NCBI GenBank assembly: GCA_023229645.1
Contig: JALNYU010000031.1
Coordinates: forward strand, 1 to 36,687
DNA: 36,687 nt
Origin: Nevskia sp.
Lineage (GTDB): Bacteria > Pseudomonadota > Gammaproteobacteria > Nevskiales > Nevskiaceae
Direction: 5' to 3'
The notes under the pieces were generated by a model that had not been told where the DNA came from, did not search any database, and was given only the letters and a program-made list of their open reading frames with translations. The position numbers and the translations under genes were made by a program. Shown here in pieces: positions 15,631-23,857 of the stretch (positions are counted from its first letter, which is position 1; the number at the start of each line of letters is the position of its first letter).

Positions 15631-16500
15631 TTACCCGCGCTGCTCCACCCGCAAAATGCTCCCGCTTTTATCGCTGCGGGTATCACGTAAGTGCAAATCC
15701 ATCTGCGGAAATGGAATTGCGATGCCTTCAGCGTCGAAGCGCAGTTTGATGATCTGCAGCAACTCGCCTTGCACGGTCAGCCAGTCGTTCGTCAAAACCC
15801 ACGGCCAGACGGCGAAGTCCACCGAGCTTGCGCCGAGCGCCCGTACGGTTACCGTTGGCACTGGGTCTTTCAACACGCCAGGATGAGCGTTGAGAATTTC
15901 CTCAAGTACGGCTTTCGCTTTTAGCAAATCGGCGTCGTAGTCGATGCCAACGGTGATATCGAGCCGGCGCGTGGTGCGGCTGCTGTAGTTGGTGATGGTT
16001 GCTGAAGTAATCGCGTTGTTCGGCACGATCACTTCCTGATTGTCTTTGGTACTCAGCACCGTGTGGATAATCTTAATTTCTTCGACCGTGCCTTTAATGC
16101 CGCCGGCTTCAACGTAATCGCCGATCTTGAACGGCCGGAACAGAATCAGCAGCACGCCGGCGGCAAATGCCGAGAGCTGACTTTGCAACGACAGGCCGAC
16201 GGCGAGCGCCGCGCCGCCGACAACGGCAGTGAGCGAGTTGGTGTTGATGCCGATTTGGCCGAGCGCTGAGATGATCACCAGCGCGTAGCCGATGCCGTAA
16301 GCGGCATTACCAATAAACGCAGTTAACGTTTCGTCGGCGCGACCGCGACGCATGACGTTGCGCAGTACGCGTACCGCGGCGCTGATCACTAGGCGGCCGA
16401 TGAAAAAGATCAGGATGCCAATCATGATCCGAGCGGCTTCCGGCAGGATTAAGGCAAGCCAGTGTTCTGGTATTTTCAAGTCATCAACTAAAAACCGCAT
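15631..16500 (-). CDS. MscS-family small-conductance mechanosensitive channel
   Basis: A 289-residue inner-membrane channel that opens under membrane tension during hypo-osmotic shock. There are three predicted membrane helices: about 15-38, 66-88 and the pore helix 93-125 with AVGLSLQSQLSAFAAGVLLI. The post-pore FRPFKIGDYVEAGGIKGTVEEI and IVPNNAI match E. coli MscS in order and spacing. A beta domain and alpha-beta cytoplasmic domain follow. The length matches the 286-residue E. coli MscS. It converges with the DUF4166 gene across 28 bases with no evident terminator. Confidence 0.94.
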   Translation of the reverse strand: MRFLVDDLKIPEHWLALILPEAARIMIGILIFFIGRLVISAAVRVLRNVMRRGRADETLTAFIGNAAYGIGYALVIISALGQIGINTNSLTAVVGGAALAVGLSLQSQLSAFAAGVLLILFRPFKIGDYVEAGGIKGTVEEIKIIHTVLSTKDNQEVIVPNNAITSATITNYSSRTTRRLDITVGIDYDADLLKAKAVLEEILNAHPGVLKDPVPTVTVRALGASSVDFAVWPWVLTNDWLTVQGELLQIIKLRFDAEGIAIPFPQMDLHLRDTRSDKSGSILRVEQRG

Positions 16501-16577
16501 TGCGTATTCCGCGATCGGGTGGGATCGATTAGTTTAGGCTGGGAACCGGCGCCGATGCCGTGGAGAAACGTCTGCAT

Positions 16578-17489
16578 ATGATGACTGCAACCGAACACGG
16601 GGACGAAGCATTGCCGGTGCACTATATCCGCGCCAATGACTTGGAGTTCGCGTATCTCGAAGCATTACCGGCATCCACCCCGAGCGCTAAGGCAGCACCG
16701 CTGGTTTTGGTGTTACACGGATTCCCGGATACCGCCCAGAGCTACGCCGAGGTGGTGCAGCAACTGGCGGACACAGGTTATCACGCGGTGGCGCCATTTC
16801 TGCGCGGCTACCAGCCGAGCGAGCTGCCGGAAGATGGCGATTATTCGGTGCTGGCCCTCGGCCGCGATGTCATCGCCTTGATGGAGCATTTCGGCGCGGA
16901 TCAAGCATTTCTGGTCGGGCACGATTGGGGCGCTTTGGCGGCGTATGCCGCGGCTGCGCTGCGGCCCGATCGTATTCGCGGCATCGTTACGTTCGGCGTG
17001 CCGCATCCACGGCGAGTGCTATTGCGGCCGTCGCTGGCGCAGCTGACGGCGCTCGACTACGCGTTCAAATTTCAGTGGCCGTTATGGGCCGAGCGGCGCA
17101 TCAAGATGAACGGCTTTGCCTGGTTGATCGACTTGGTAAAGCGCTGGTCACCCGATTGGACGCCGACAGAAGCCTATCTTGCGCAGCTGCGCACTGTTTT
17201 TGCTGACCCGGCACGGCTTAAGGCCGCGCTGGCGTATTACCGGGCGGTGCCGGGATTGCTGTTTACGCGCAACGCCTGGCAGTTCCTATTACATCCGATT
17301 CAAGCACCGGCGCGGGTTGTTTGCGGCGCGCGCGACGCCTGCATGCTGCCGTCGACATTTCAAGAATCTGAACATTTGTTTGGCGCCGACTACGAGTTGA
17401 TCGAGATGAAAGGCGTCGGCCACGCGATGGTTCAGGAGGCGCCGCAGGAATTTGCAACATTAATTCTGGAATTCCTGAAGCGCCACTGA
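16578..17489 (+). CDS. Alpha/beta hydrolase, epoxide-hydrolase-like
   Basis: A 303-residue soluble alpha/beta hydrolase. The oxyanion motif HGFPD is near residue 50. The nucleophile elbow is GHDWG (Asp nucleophile in the G-x-D-x-G context), typical of epoxide hydrolases and haloalkane dehalogenases rather than serine esterases. The acid is probably the Asp in CGARDACM and the base is the His in GVGHAM near the C-terminus. The start is uncertain: GTG 16560, ATG 16578 and ATG 16581 are all in frame. GGAG at 16562-16565 favours one of the ATGs. It converges with the SDR gene 11 bases away. The substrate is unknown. Confidence 0.85.
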   Translation: MMTATEHGDEALPVHYIRANDLEFAYLEALPASTPSAKAAPLVLVLHGFPDTAQSYAEVVQQLADTGYHAVAPFLRGYQPSELPEDGDYSVLALGRDVIALMEHFGADQAFLVGHDWGALAAYAAAALRPDRIRGIVTFGVPHPRRVLLRPSLAQLTALDYAFKFQWPLWAERRIKMNGFAWLIDLVKRWSPDWTPTEAYLAQLRTVFADPARLKAALAYYRAVPGLLFTRNAWQFLLHPIQAPARVVCGARDACMLPSTFQESEHLFGADYELIEMKGVGHAMVQEAPQEFATLILEFLKRH

Positions 17490-17500
17490 GTTCGGATGAC

Positions 17501-18268
17501 TTACTTCGGCGTCATGCGTAGCGCGCCATCCAGTCGGATGGTTTCGCCATTCAGCATCACGTTATCGAAGATCTGTCCGACGAGCTGCGCATATTCAGCT
17601 GGGCGGCCGAGGCGCGGCGGAAATGGCACACCGCGACCAAGGCTTTCCTGCACGTCGGGCGGCATGCCGTCCATCATCGGTGTTTCGAAAATGCCGGGTG
17701 CGATCGTGACGACGCGAATACCGTTTCGCGCCAGTTCGCGTGCCAGCGGCAAGGTCATCCCAACGATGGCGCCTTTCGAGGCCGCATACGCTGCTTGACC
17801 AATCTGACCGTCAAACGCAGCGATCGACGCGGTGTTGACGATCACCCCGCGCTCGCCGTCGTCATTGGGGGCTTGCAGGCTCATTTGCTGCGCCGCGAGG
17901 CGGATAAAATTAAATGTGCCACCAACGTTGATTTGTAGGCAGCGGCTGAACGAAGCCAAGCCGTGTATTCGATCTTTGCCGAGCACTTTTTCGCCGATAA
18001 CAATGCCGGCGCAGTTCACCAAGCCGTGCAAACCGCTAAACGCCTCGACGGCGAGGGCAACGGCGGCTTCGGCATCGGCTTCCACGGTGACATCGGCGCG
18101 AATAAACCGAACCGCAGGGCCCAGCTCGTTGATTAACGCCTGCCCAGCGACTTCATTGAGATCCGCAATAACCACTTTGCCGCCGCCATGCACCAAATGG
18201 CGGACGGTTGCGGCGCCCAGTCCGGAGGCACCGCCGGTGACAAGAAAAACATGCGCTTCGATTTTCAT
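17501..18268 (-). CDS. SDR-family 3-hydroxyacyl-CoA-dehydrogenase-like oxidoreductase
   Basis: A 255-residue classical short-chain dehydrogenase. The cofactor motif TGGASGLG is at residues 11-18, with Asp after VVIAD pointing to NAD preference. The catalytic Ser is in NTASIAAF and Tyr/Lys in YAASKGA. It resembles the HSD17B10 type, which oxidises 3-hydroxyacyl-CoA (GIFETPMMDGMP and the C-terminal GETIRLDGALRM). That specific reaction is inferred from family resemblance. The start ATG 18268 has AAGG upstream. It is divergent from the phosphopantetheinyl transferase gene, sharing 95 bases of promoter space. Confidence 0.9.
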   Translation of the reverse strand: MKIEAHVFLVTGGASGLGAATVRHLVHGGGKVVIADLNEVAGQALINELGPAVRFIRADVTVEADAEAAVALAVEAFSGLHGLVNCAGIVIGEKVLGKDRIHGLASFSRCLQINVGGTFNFIRLAAQQMSLQAPNDDGERGVIVNTASIAAFDGQIGQAAYAASKGAIVGMTLPLARELARNGIRVVTIAPGIFETPMMDGMPPDVQESLGRGVPFPPRLGRPAEYAQLVGQIFDNVMLNGETIRLDGALRMTPK

Positions 18269-18363
18269 GAATGACCTTTTCTGAGATTTCGGCGAGCATC
18301 CGCTGCTCGCGCATTTTTAATGATGTGCAAATACTAGCGAATTACTTGCGAACGCCGATTGCA

Positions 18364-19023
18364 ATGCGCACAACTTCCCGAGAATGGCCGTGGTTGCCGG
18401 ATACCATTACGGTCGTCCAGCAGCCGATTGATGCGGAACTCGATGTACTCACGCCCGCTGAACGGGCATTGGTTGCGAACGCGGTGCCGCGACGGCGCAC
18501 CCAGTTTGCCGCCGGGCGCGCTTGCGCACATGCGGCGCTGGCGCAGCTCGGTAAGCCCGCCCGCGAACTATTGCGACTAGAAAGCGGCGCGCCACAGTGG
18601 CCGCAGGGCATCGTCGGCAGTATCGCGCACTGTGACGCCGCGGCCTTGGCCAGCTGCGCTGATGCCGGCCGCTGGCAAGGTTTGGGGGCCGATGTCGAAA
18701 TCGATGCCCCGTTTGCCGACGACATCGCCGAATACGTTTTAACTGCCGATGAGCGCGGGCACTATGCGCATTTGCCGGGTGGCGTCGCGTATTGGGGGTT
18801 GCTGGCCTTTAGCGCCAAAGAATGCGTACACAAATGCCTGCACCCGCTGCGCGGCGTGTTTTTGGAGTTCGACGAGGTGGCGATTGACGTTAACCCCAAT
18901 ACCCTGCGTTTCGAGCCAAGACCCTTGTCAGCCGCAGCGGACGCTGCTTTTTCCGGCTTGCGTTGTGACGGCCGCTGGCACCGGGCAGAAGGGTGCTTAT
19001 TTACGGTGCTTGGTGTGGTGTAG
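18364..19023 (+). CDS. 4'-phosphopantetheinyl transferase (Sfp/EntD type)
   Basis: A 219-residue enzyme that moves the phosphopantetheine arm of CoA onto carrier proteins. Motifs are GSIAHCDA (EntD-like substrate site), GADVEIDAP (Mg-binding Asp and Glu) and FSAKECVHKC (the WxxKE-type motif with SAKE). The N-terminal RRRTQFAAGRACAHAAL is also EntD-like. ATG 18364 starts the recognisable protein; the open frame extends back to 18271 but the extra residues are unlike the family. EntD-type enzymes usually serve siderophore, polyketide or similar carrier proteins, but no such synthase lies in this window. Two alpha/beta-hydrolase genes of a type that accompanies acyl-carrier systems converge on it. 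Confidence 0.9.
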   Translation: MRTTSREWPWLPDTITVVQQPIDAELDVLTPAERALVANAVPRRRTQFAAGRACAHAALAQLGKPARELLRLESGAPQWPQGIVGSIAHCDAAALASCADAGRWQGLGADVEIDAPFADDIAEYVLTADERGHYAHLPGGVAYWGLLAFSAKECVHKCLHPLRGVFLEFDEVAIDVNPNTLRFEPRPLSAAADAAFSGLRCDGRWHRAEGCLFTVLGVV

Positions 19024-19072
19024 AACAGACTTAGCTGCTGCACCCTCGCGTCAACGATGCGCAGTTGCTCGC

Positions 19073-19912
19073 TCAACGTGAATGCGCGCGCATTGGCAAT
19101 GCTAAAACCCAGTCCAGCAGCAGCTTGATTATCGTTTCTCGGGTTGCCCGGCATGGGTACCGATATTCCAACGCCGGCAGATGATGTAGTGTGACTTGCG
19201 GATATGTGCGCAGAATCGGAAACGCATCGAGCAATTGCGTCGCGTAGATGTAGCTTCCTTCGCTCTGCGCCGTGTAGACATACAGCAACGACAATTCTCG
19301 GCGCATGAACTCGATCACATCAACCTGCATCTGACGCCGGGACGGCGTGCGGAAGTAGCGAATCTCTTCCGTGCGCACACCGTGTAATAGGCTGCCCGAC
19401 TGCGGCGTGAAACGAGAGAGTGGCCGCAACGGGATATACGCGTGGCGGTTGACCCGCGTGAGCTGATGCAAGGCGCTGCTGAGCCACGAACGGCGGGTGC
19501 TGTAGCAATAGCCGTCAATGAATGCGGTGCCGACGATGCGTGGGTCAATCCGTGCCGCCTGATGCGCATCGTGTGCGCCGGAGTTGAAGCCGATGATGAC
19601 GTAGCCGCTCGATACCGTTTGCGCGTCGAGCATGTCCATCGCCGAGCGTAAATCCGGCGCGTAAGCGACGGAGGCCCGGCCGGGTACGCGTTCGCTGTCG
19701 CCCAATTCGGCGTTGTCCAAACGCAGGCTCGCGTAGCCGGAATTGGCGAGCGCGCGCGCCAATTCGACGTGAAGGCGGCCCGGCCCAATCCGATGATCGA
19801 CGCCGGTGTTGGGGATCAGCACGGTCGGCCGGCTGGGGTCGTGCGTTTCCGGCAGTGACAATATCCCGAACAAGGCGCCACTTTCGCCAAATGCCAGCGC
19901 CTGCTCGTTCAT
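19073..19912 (-). CDS. Alpha/beta-hydrolase-fold protein, exosortase-associated hydrolase 1-like, noncanonical elbow
   Basis: A 279-residue alpha/beta-hydrolase-fold protein beginning MNEQALAFGESGALFGIL. The fold is shown by TVLIPNTGVDHRIGPGRLHV, ASLRLDNAELGDSE and YVIIGFNSGAHDAHQAA. The nucleophile elbow reads G-F-N-S-G, so Asn occupies the place normally held by Ser, Cys or Asp, with Ser one residue later. It resembles the hydrolases found with exosortase A systems, where a Cys is often seen at this site. ATG 19912 overlaps the stop of the gene before it (ATGA), so the two are coupled. The longer frame to 19969 lies inside that gene. Catalysis is uncertain. Confidence 0.72.
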   Translation of the reverse strand: MNEQALAFGESGALFGILSLPETHDPSRPTVLIPNTGVDHRIGPGRLHVELARALANSGYASLRLDNAELGDSERVPGRASVAYAPDLRSAMDMLDAQTVSSGYVIIGFNSGAHDAHQAARIDPRIVGTAFIDGYCYSTRRSWLSSALHQLTRVNRHAYIPLRPLSRFTPQSGSLLHGVRTEEIRYFRTPSRRQMQVDVIEFMRRELSLLYVYTAQSEGSYIYATQLLDAFPILRTYPQVTLHHLPALEYRYPCRATRETIIKLLLDWVLALPMRAHSR

Positions 19913-20673
19913 GGCAACACGCTCGCCAACTGCCGGGCGACGACACCAAACGATGCCGATGGCAGCCACGGCGAATTGAGCCGCTCAACATCGCCCCAAT
20001 GGCTAGGGTCGGGTAGCCGCAATGATTGCGCACGCTCCGGTGGCGGCCGATCTCGGCTGACAAAGATATGGCGGTTGGCGATGTCTTCGCGCAACCCTGC
20101 GAGTTCGGCCGTCGGGCGAGCGAGTGCGGGCGGCCAGTCGTAACAGAGGAGCTCATCCGGCGCCTGAACCAAGCTGGCACCGCGCCGCTGCCGCTGCAAG
20201 CGCATTTTTTCTCGTAGCTCTTCCTGTAGGTAGTGCAGATTGCTGACATAAACGGCACCGGTCGGCGGGGCATCCCATAACGCGATAGCATCGGCGAGTA
20301 CCGTGCCCGTGGCCACCGCCTGTTGTGCCAATAGGGCGCCAAAACGCAGGCCCAGCACGCAGAGATATTCGGTGCCGGTGGTGGCGCGCAGCTCGCGCGC
20401 GGCATAACGCGTGTCTTCGAGCCAAGCTTCAAGGCTGACTAAACGGCTGTCACCGCCGGAGTCGCCCGTGCCGGAATAATCGAAGCGCAGCGCCGCAAAC
20501 CCATTGTGATTAAGTGTTTGCGCCAATTGCCGCAGGCCGCGGTAGGCGCGTTGGTATTCGATGCCCCAACTCGGGCAGATCAGGATCCCGGTACGGCGCA
20601 TTGCACCTACCGGACGATGGAGCATGCCAAATAACGGCTGCGCTGCCGGTCCGAAATAAAGAGGGGTGTTCAT
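19909..20673 (-). CDS. Alpha/beta-hydrolase-fold protein, exosortase-associated hydrolase 2-like, Arg at nucleophile site
   Basis: A 254-residue alpha/beta-hydrolase-fold protein. The opening PLYFGPAAQPLFGMLHRPVG, then GILICPSWGIEYQRAYR, AALRFDYSGTGDSGGDSR and LCVLGLRFGALLAQQAV follow the layout of exosortase A-associated hydrolase 2. The elbow is G-L-R-F-G: Arg stands at the nucleophile position, so ordinary serine-hydrolase chemistry is not possible at that residue. I start at ATG 20673; a GTG at 20754 would add 27 residues with no family match. It overlaps the next gene by four bases. No exosortase gene is visible in the window, so a role in that pathway is only suggested. Confidence 0.72.
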   Translation of the reverse strand: MNTPLYFGPAAQPLFGMLHRPVGAMRRTGILICPSWGIEYQRAYRGLRQLAQTLNHNGFAALRFDYSGTGDSGGDSRLVSLEAWLEDTRYAARELRATTGTEYLCVLGLRFGALLAQQAVATGTVLADAIALWDAPPTGAVYVSNLHYLQEELREKMRLQRQRRGASLVQAPDELLCYDWPPALARPTAELAGLREDIANRHIFVSRDRPPPERAQSLRLPDPSHWGDVERLNSPWLPSASFGVVARQLASVLP

Positions 20674-20967
20674 GCCGAAGGTTGCGAGCGGCAATCCATC
20701 CCTGGACGTTGAACAATCGTAGCTGCGCCTTTGGCGGCGGGTGAGCGCTGGCACCCGGCGCTCCGTCGGCCGACCTGCGCAGCGCGCGAGTTACGGTTCA
20801 CAGAGATCACGAAGGCGTGCATGCGTGGAATTCGGCTTTGCGTTGAAGATGAACAAAGGGAATTATCCGAGAGCAAATCGCATGCAAGTAAGTCTTTCGA
20901 TGAACGGCCAGAATGACCGGACGGCAGCACCCATACACGGGCGTTGCCGCCGGAATCTACTTGCTTA
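20674..20967. other. Intergenic stretch, no supported gene
   Basis: About 294 bases between two minus-strand genes (the DUF4399 stop and the hydrolase start). It should carry the promoter of the hydrolase pair. I find no convincing -35/-10 pair at normal spacing, no hairpin with a T run and no RNA gene. Short open frames here lack ribosome sites and recognisable domains. Confidence 0.5.
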
Positions 20968-21465
20968 TTACTTAACGGTGACGGTGATCTTGTCCGACAC
21001 CAGCGGCGGATTGAACGGCACGTGGAGATAATTGCCGAATTCCAATTGCAGCGTATGCGGGCCCGACGCCAATTCCAGCACGGTTTCGGTTTGGCCCTTG
21101 CCGAAGTGGTGGTAATGCTCATCGACCGGGATCGGCGCATCCGGCGGGGCAACGTCGCCGTCGACGATCAAATGATGATGGCCGCTGTTCGGCTTGTCTT
21201 CGCCAGCCGGTGCGATTTCGATCCCGTCAGCGCCAAACTTCACGGTAACCGGGCTGGTTACTTCGGCGCCGTCTTTCAGGTCGACGAAATAGACTTTCGC
21301 GCCTTCCGGTGCTGGTGCTGATTTCAATTCGGCCGGTGCTTCTGCAGGGGCAGCTGCTACGGGTTCAGCCGCAGGCGGCGCGGGTGTTTCTTCGGCCTTC
21401 TTCGAGCAGGCCGACAGGGCGAGTACAACCGATAACGCGAGCGGTAATGCGTAAATTTTGCGCAT
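20968..21465 (-). CDS. DUF4399 lipoprotein
   Basis: A 165-residue predicted lipoprotein: signal peptide residues 1-19 with lipobox LSAC and the lipidated Cys at 20. An Ala/Pro/Glu-rich linker covers about 25-55, then the DUF4399 domain. The domain contains VYFVDLKDGAEVTSPVTV, NSGHHHLIVDG, DEHYHHFGKGQTE and HTLQLEFGNYLH. The clustered histidines suggest metal binding, but no function is established for the family. ATG 21465 has AAGGA upstream. It is divergent from the RhlE-type helicase gene. Confidence 0.92.
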   Translation of the reverse strand: MRKIYALPLALSVVLALSACSKKAEETPAPPAAEPVAAAPAEAPAELKSAPAPEGAKVYFVDLKDGAEVTSPVTVKFGADGIEIAPAGEDKPNSGHHHLIVDGDVAPPDAPIPVDEHYHHFGKGQTETVLELASGPHTLQLEFGNYLHVPFNPPLVSDKITVTVK

Positions 21466-21540
21466 GTTTAGATTTCCTTAATGAGCGTAACGGGGCGGGT
21501 GTTAATGCCAGCGGAAGCATAGCGCCGAATGCCGGCGTTG

Positions 21541-21569
21541 TGACGGCCTGATCGGCAATCGCATATACT
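21541..21569 (+). promoter_or_regulatory. Candidate promoter for the DEAD-box helicase gene
   Basis: TGACGG at 21541-21546 and TATACT at 21564-21569 are separated by 17 bases. Transcription from here would give a 5' leader of about 170 bases before the ATG at 21745. The leader contains a GC-rich hairpin, CGCGCC-ATTC-GGGCGCG, near 21651-21667. Long structured leaders are common on cold-induced helicase mRNAs. Confidence 0.4.
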
Positions 21570-21744
21570 AGCGGCCGTTTGATACGGCGCTCCGGTTGCG
21601 CCCCTGCCAAAGCTGGTTGTAGATCCTTCTTTCAGCAGCAAACACCTCGCCGCGCCATTCGGGCGCGCTCGAACCCCATCATCTCCGCCTGAACCGGCTC
21701 TTGCGTATAACCGCAGGCTGTGGTGGCCTTTGGAGATTCAACGA

Positions 21745-23118
21745 ATGTCGTTTGCTGAACTGGGCCTCGCGCCCGAATTGCTGCGTGCTATTGCCGATGA
21801 AGGCTATACGCAGCCCACACCGATTCAAGCACAATCGATTCCGCTCGTTCTAGCGGGCCGGGATTTACTCGGCGCCGCACAAACGGGCACCGGTAAGACG
21901 GCTGCCTTCACGCTGCCGATTTTGAACAAGCTCATTGCCACCCCCCCGACGGGCGCCCAACGCCAAGTGCGGGTATTGGTTTTGGTGCCAACGCGGGAGC
22001 TTGCGGCGCAGGTTGGCGAGTCGATCCGCACTTACGGCCGTCATCTGCCGGCGGTGAAGACCGCGATCATCTTCGGCGGCGTTGGCATTAATCCGCAGAT
22101 TGATCAGCTACGCCGCGGTGTCGACATCGTTGTCGCTACCCCGGGTCGCTTGCTCGACCATTTGCAGCAGCGCACGGTTAATCTGTCTGGCATCCAAATG
22201 CTGGTGCTGGATGAAGCCGATCGCATGCTCGATATGGGCTTTATCCGCGATATCCGCCGCGTGATCGCGGTGTTGCCGAAACAGCGGCAGAATCTATTGT
22301 TCTCGGCGACCTTTAACAACGATATCCGCGGCCTAGCCGAAAGCTTGTTGAACAATCCGGCCAGCGTTGAAGTTGCAGCGCGCAACACCACGGCTGAGCG
22401 TGTTGAACAGCGCGTCCATTTCGTCGATAAATCGCGCAAGACCGCGTTGATTGCCCACTTGGTGAAAGCGGGCGATTGGCAGCAGGTGCTGATTTTTACG
22501 CGTACCAAACATGGCGCTAATCGTTTGGCCGAGCAGTTGATGCGCGAAGGCATTGTTTCCGACGCGATTCATGGCAATAAATCACAGAATGCCCGCACCC
22601 GCGCATTGGCCGACTTTAAGTCCGGCAAGGTACGCGTGCTGGTGGCCACCGATATCGCTGCGCGCGGAATCGACATCGATCAACTGCCGCACGTCATCAA
22701 TCACGAATTGCCCAACGTTCCGGAAGACTATGTGCACCGGATCGGCCGCACCGGCCGTGCCGGCGCCGAAGGCGAAGCGATCAGCTTAGTCAGCGGCGAT
22801 GAGCGGGCATTTTTGAAGGATATCCAACGCCTGCTGCGGCGCGAAATTCCGGTCGTCGTCATTCCGGGTTTTGAAGTTGGTTCGGCGCCAAGCGCGGCTG
22901 AACTCGCAACCCGTGCCGCGCATCCGGAGCGTGAGCGTCCGCCGCTTGCGCCGGGTAACGACCGTGGCAACCAGCAACGCCGTCGTTCCAGCGCGCCGCG
23001 CTCGAATGGCAATAACAACAATGGCGGCGGCAACAGCCGTCCGGCGGCGCGCGCCAACCCCCAGGCCAACCGCGGTAGCGGCCGACCGGGTGGCCAAACC
23101 ACGCAGCGCGCACGCTGA
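21745..23118 (+). CDS. rhlE: DEAD-box RNA helicase, RhlE type
   Basis: A 457-residue ATP-dependent RNA helicase with all expected motifs: Q motif GYTQPTPIQAQSIP, motif I AQTGTGKT, PTRELA, DEADRMLDMGF (motif II), SAT, and in the second RecA domain ATDIAARGIDI and HRIGRTGRAG. The tail after about residue 370 is basic and rich in Arg, Asn and Gly, typical of RhlE and used for RNA binding. It probably works in ribosome assembly or RNA decay. The true start is ATG 21745 with TGGAG upstream, not the TTG at 21730. An RRM protein follows 92 bases downstream on the same strand. Confidence 0.94.
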   Translation: MSFAELGLAPELLRAIADEGYTQPTPIQAQSIPLVLAGRDLLGAAQTGTGKTAAFTLPILNKLIATPPTGAQRQVRVLVLVPTRELAAQVGESIRTYGRHLPAVKTAIIFGGVGINPQIDQLRRGVDIVVATPGRLLDHLQQRTVNLSGIQMLVLDEADRMLDMGFIRDIRRVIAVLPKQRQNLLFSATFNNDIRGLAESLLNNPASVEVAARNTTAERVEQRVHFVDKSRKTALIAHLVKAGDWQQVLIFTRTKHGANRLAEQLMREGIVSDAIHGNKSQNARTRALADFKSGKVRVLVATDIAARGIDIDQLPHVINHELPNVPEDYVHRIGRTGRAGAEGEAISLVSGDERAFLKDIQRLLRREIPVVVIPGFEVGSAPSAAELATRAAHPERERPPLAPGNDRGNQQRRRSSAPRSNGNNNNGGGNSRPAARANPQANRGSGRPGGQTTQRAR

Positions 23119-23210
23119 GTCCGCCGCTGAAACGCCTAGAAACAACCCGCACAGCGGGCGTCGGTCCGGTTTCGCCGGGCCGCGTCCGCGCGTATTAAGA
23201 GGAGTGATCG

Positions 23211-23486
23211 ATGAAACGCATTTACGCTGGTAACTTGCCGGCTGACACCACTGAAAAAGAACTGACCGAGCTGTTTTCGGCCTTCGGACGCGTCCGCTCA
23301 ATCAAGCTGGCGCACGATGTTTTTTCTGGCAAGTGCCGCGGTTTTGGCTTTATCGAAATGGAAGGGCATGAAGCCCGCGCCGCGATAGGCGGCCTGAACG
23401 GCAAAGATTTGCGCGGCAATTTACTGCGTGTAAACGAAGAACGTGCGAAGGACGATAAGCGCGGCGGCGGCGCCCGCCGCTACTAA
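23211..23486 (+). CDS. RRM-type RNA-binding protein
   Basis: A 91-residue single RNA-recognition-motif protein. RNP2 is IYAGNL at residues 3-8 and RNP1 is KCRGFGFIEM at about 42-51; the aromatic residues that stack on RNA are present. The C-terminus is short, basic and Gly-rich (KRGGGARRY). A clear ribosome site, AAGAGGAG, precedes ATG 23211. Small bacterial RRM proteins are often cold-induced. Its position behind an RNA helicase, ending at a strong terminator, fits a shared RNA-remodelling role, though that is inference. Confidence 0.94.
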   Translation: MKRIYAGNLPADTTEKELTELFSAFGRVRSIKLAHDVFSGKCRGFGFIEMEGHEARAAIGGLNGKDLRGNLLRVNEERAKDDKRGGGARRY

Positions 23487-23503
23487 CTCGTCAGCGGTAA
23501 AAT

Positions 23504-23538
23504 AAGCCGGGCTCGCGTATTGCGACTCCGGCTTTTTT
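23504..23538 (+). terminator. Rho-independent terminator after the RRM gene
   Basis: AAGCCGG at 23504-23510 pairs with CCGGCTT at 23528-23534, followed by a run of T to 23538. It ends the helicase-RRM transcript 18 bases after the RRM stop. Confidence 0.8.
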
Positions 23539-23566
23539 GTCGGTGATCGAGCGAATAAGAAAGAAA

Positions 23567-23857
23567 TTAGTCCAACGCCTCTGGATCACTGTCTTCATCC
23601 AGCGCGTAGTCGCCGGCTTCAAACGCGGCGATGACCTGCATCGCTTCGTCAAACCGGTGCGCCGGTACTTGCACCCGCACGCCCCCGAGCGCACTCGATA
23701 ACAGTCGGTACGCTTGCACCAAATGCGCATCGGCAAGGCTGGCGGGAATGCCCTCGGATTGTAAAAGCCCCTGTAACAACTGGGCTTCCGTCGGATCGTC
23801 AAAACGGGCGACGGTTTTTAGGTCGCCACCGTCTCGTTGCAGCGAGGTAGGTGCCAT
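23567..23857 (-). CDS. DUF2007 domain protein
   Basis: A 96-residue protein. The core LKTVARFDDPTEAQLLQGLL, SEGIPASLADAH and RVQVPAHRFDEAMQVI matches DUF2007, a small alpha/beta fold called a putative signal-transducing domain, with no proven function. The tail is acidic (residues about 84-96). Its ATG overlaps the rpiA stop by one base (TAATG), so it is translationally coupled to rpiA and belongs to the yggS-rpiA set. Confidence 0.85.
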   Translation of the reverse strand: MAPTSLQRDGGDLKTVARFDDPTEAQLLQGLLQSEGIPASLADAHLVQAYRLLSSALGGVRVQVPAHRFDEAMQVIAAFEAGDYALDEDSDPEALD

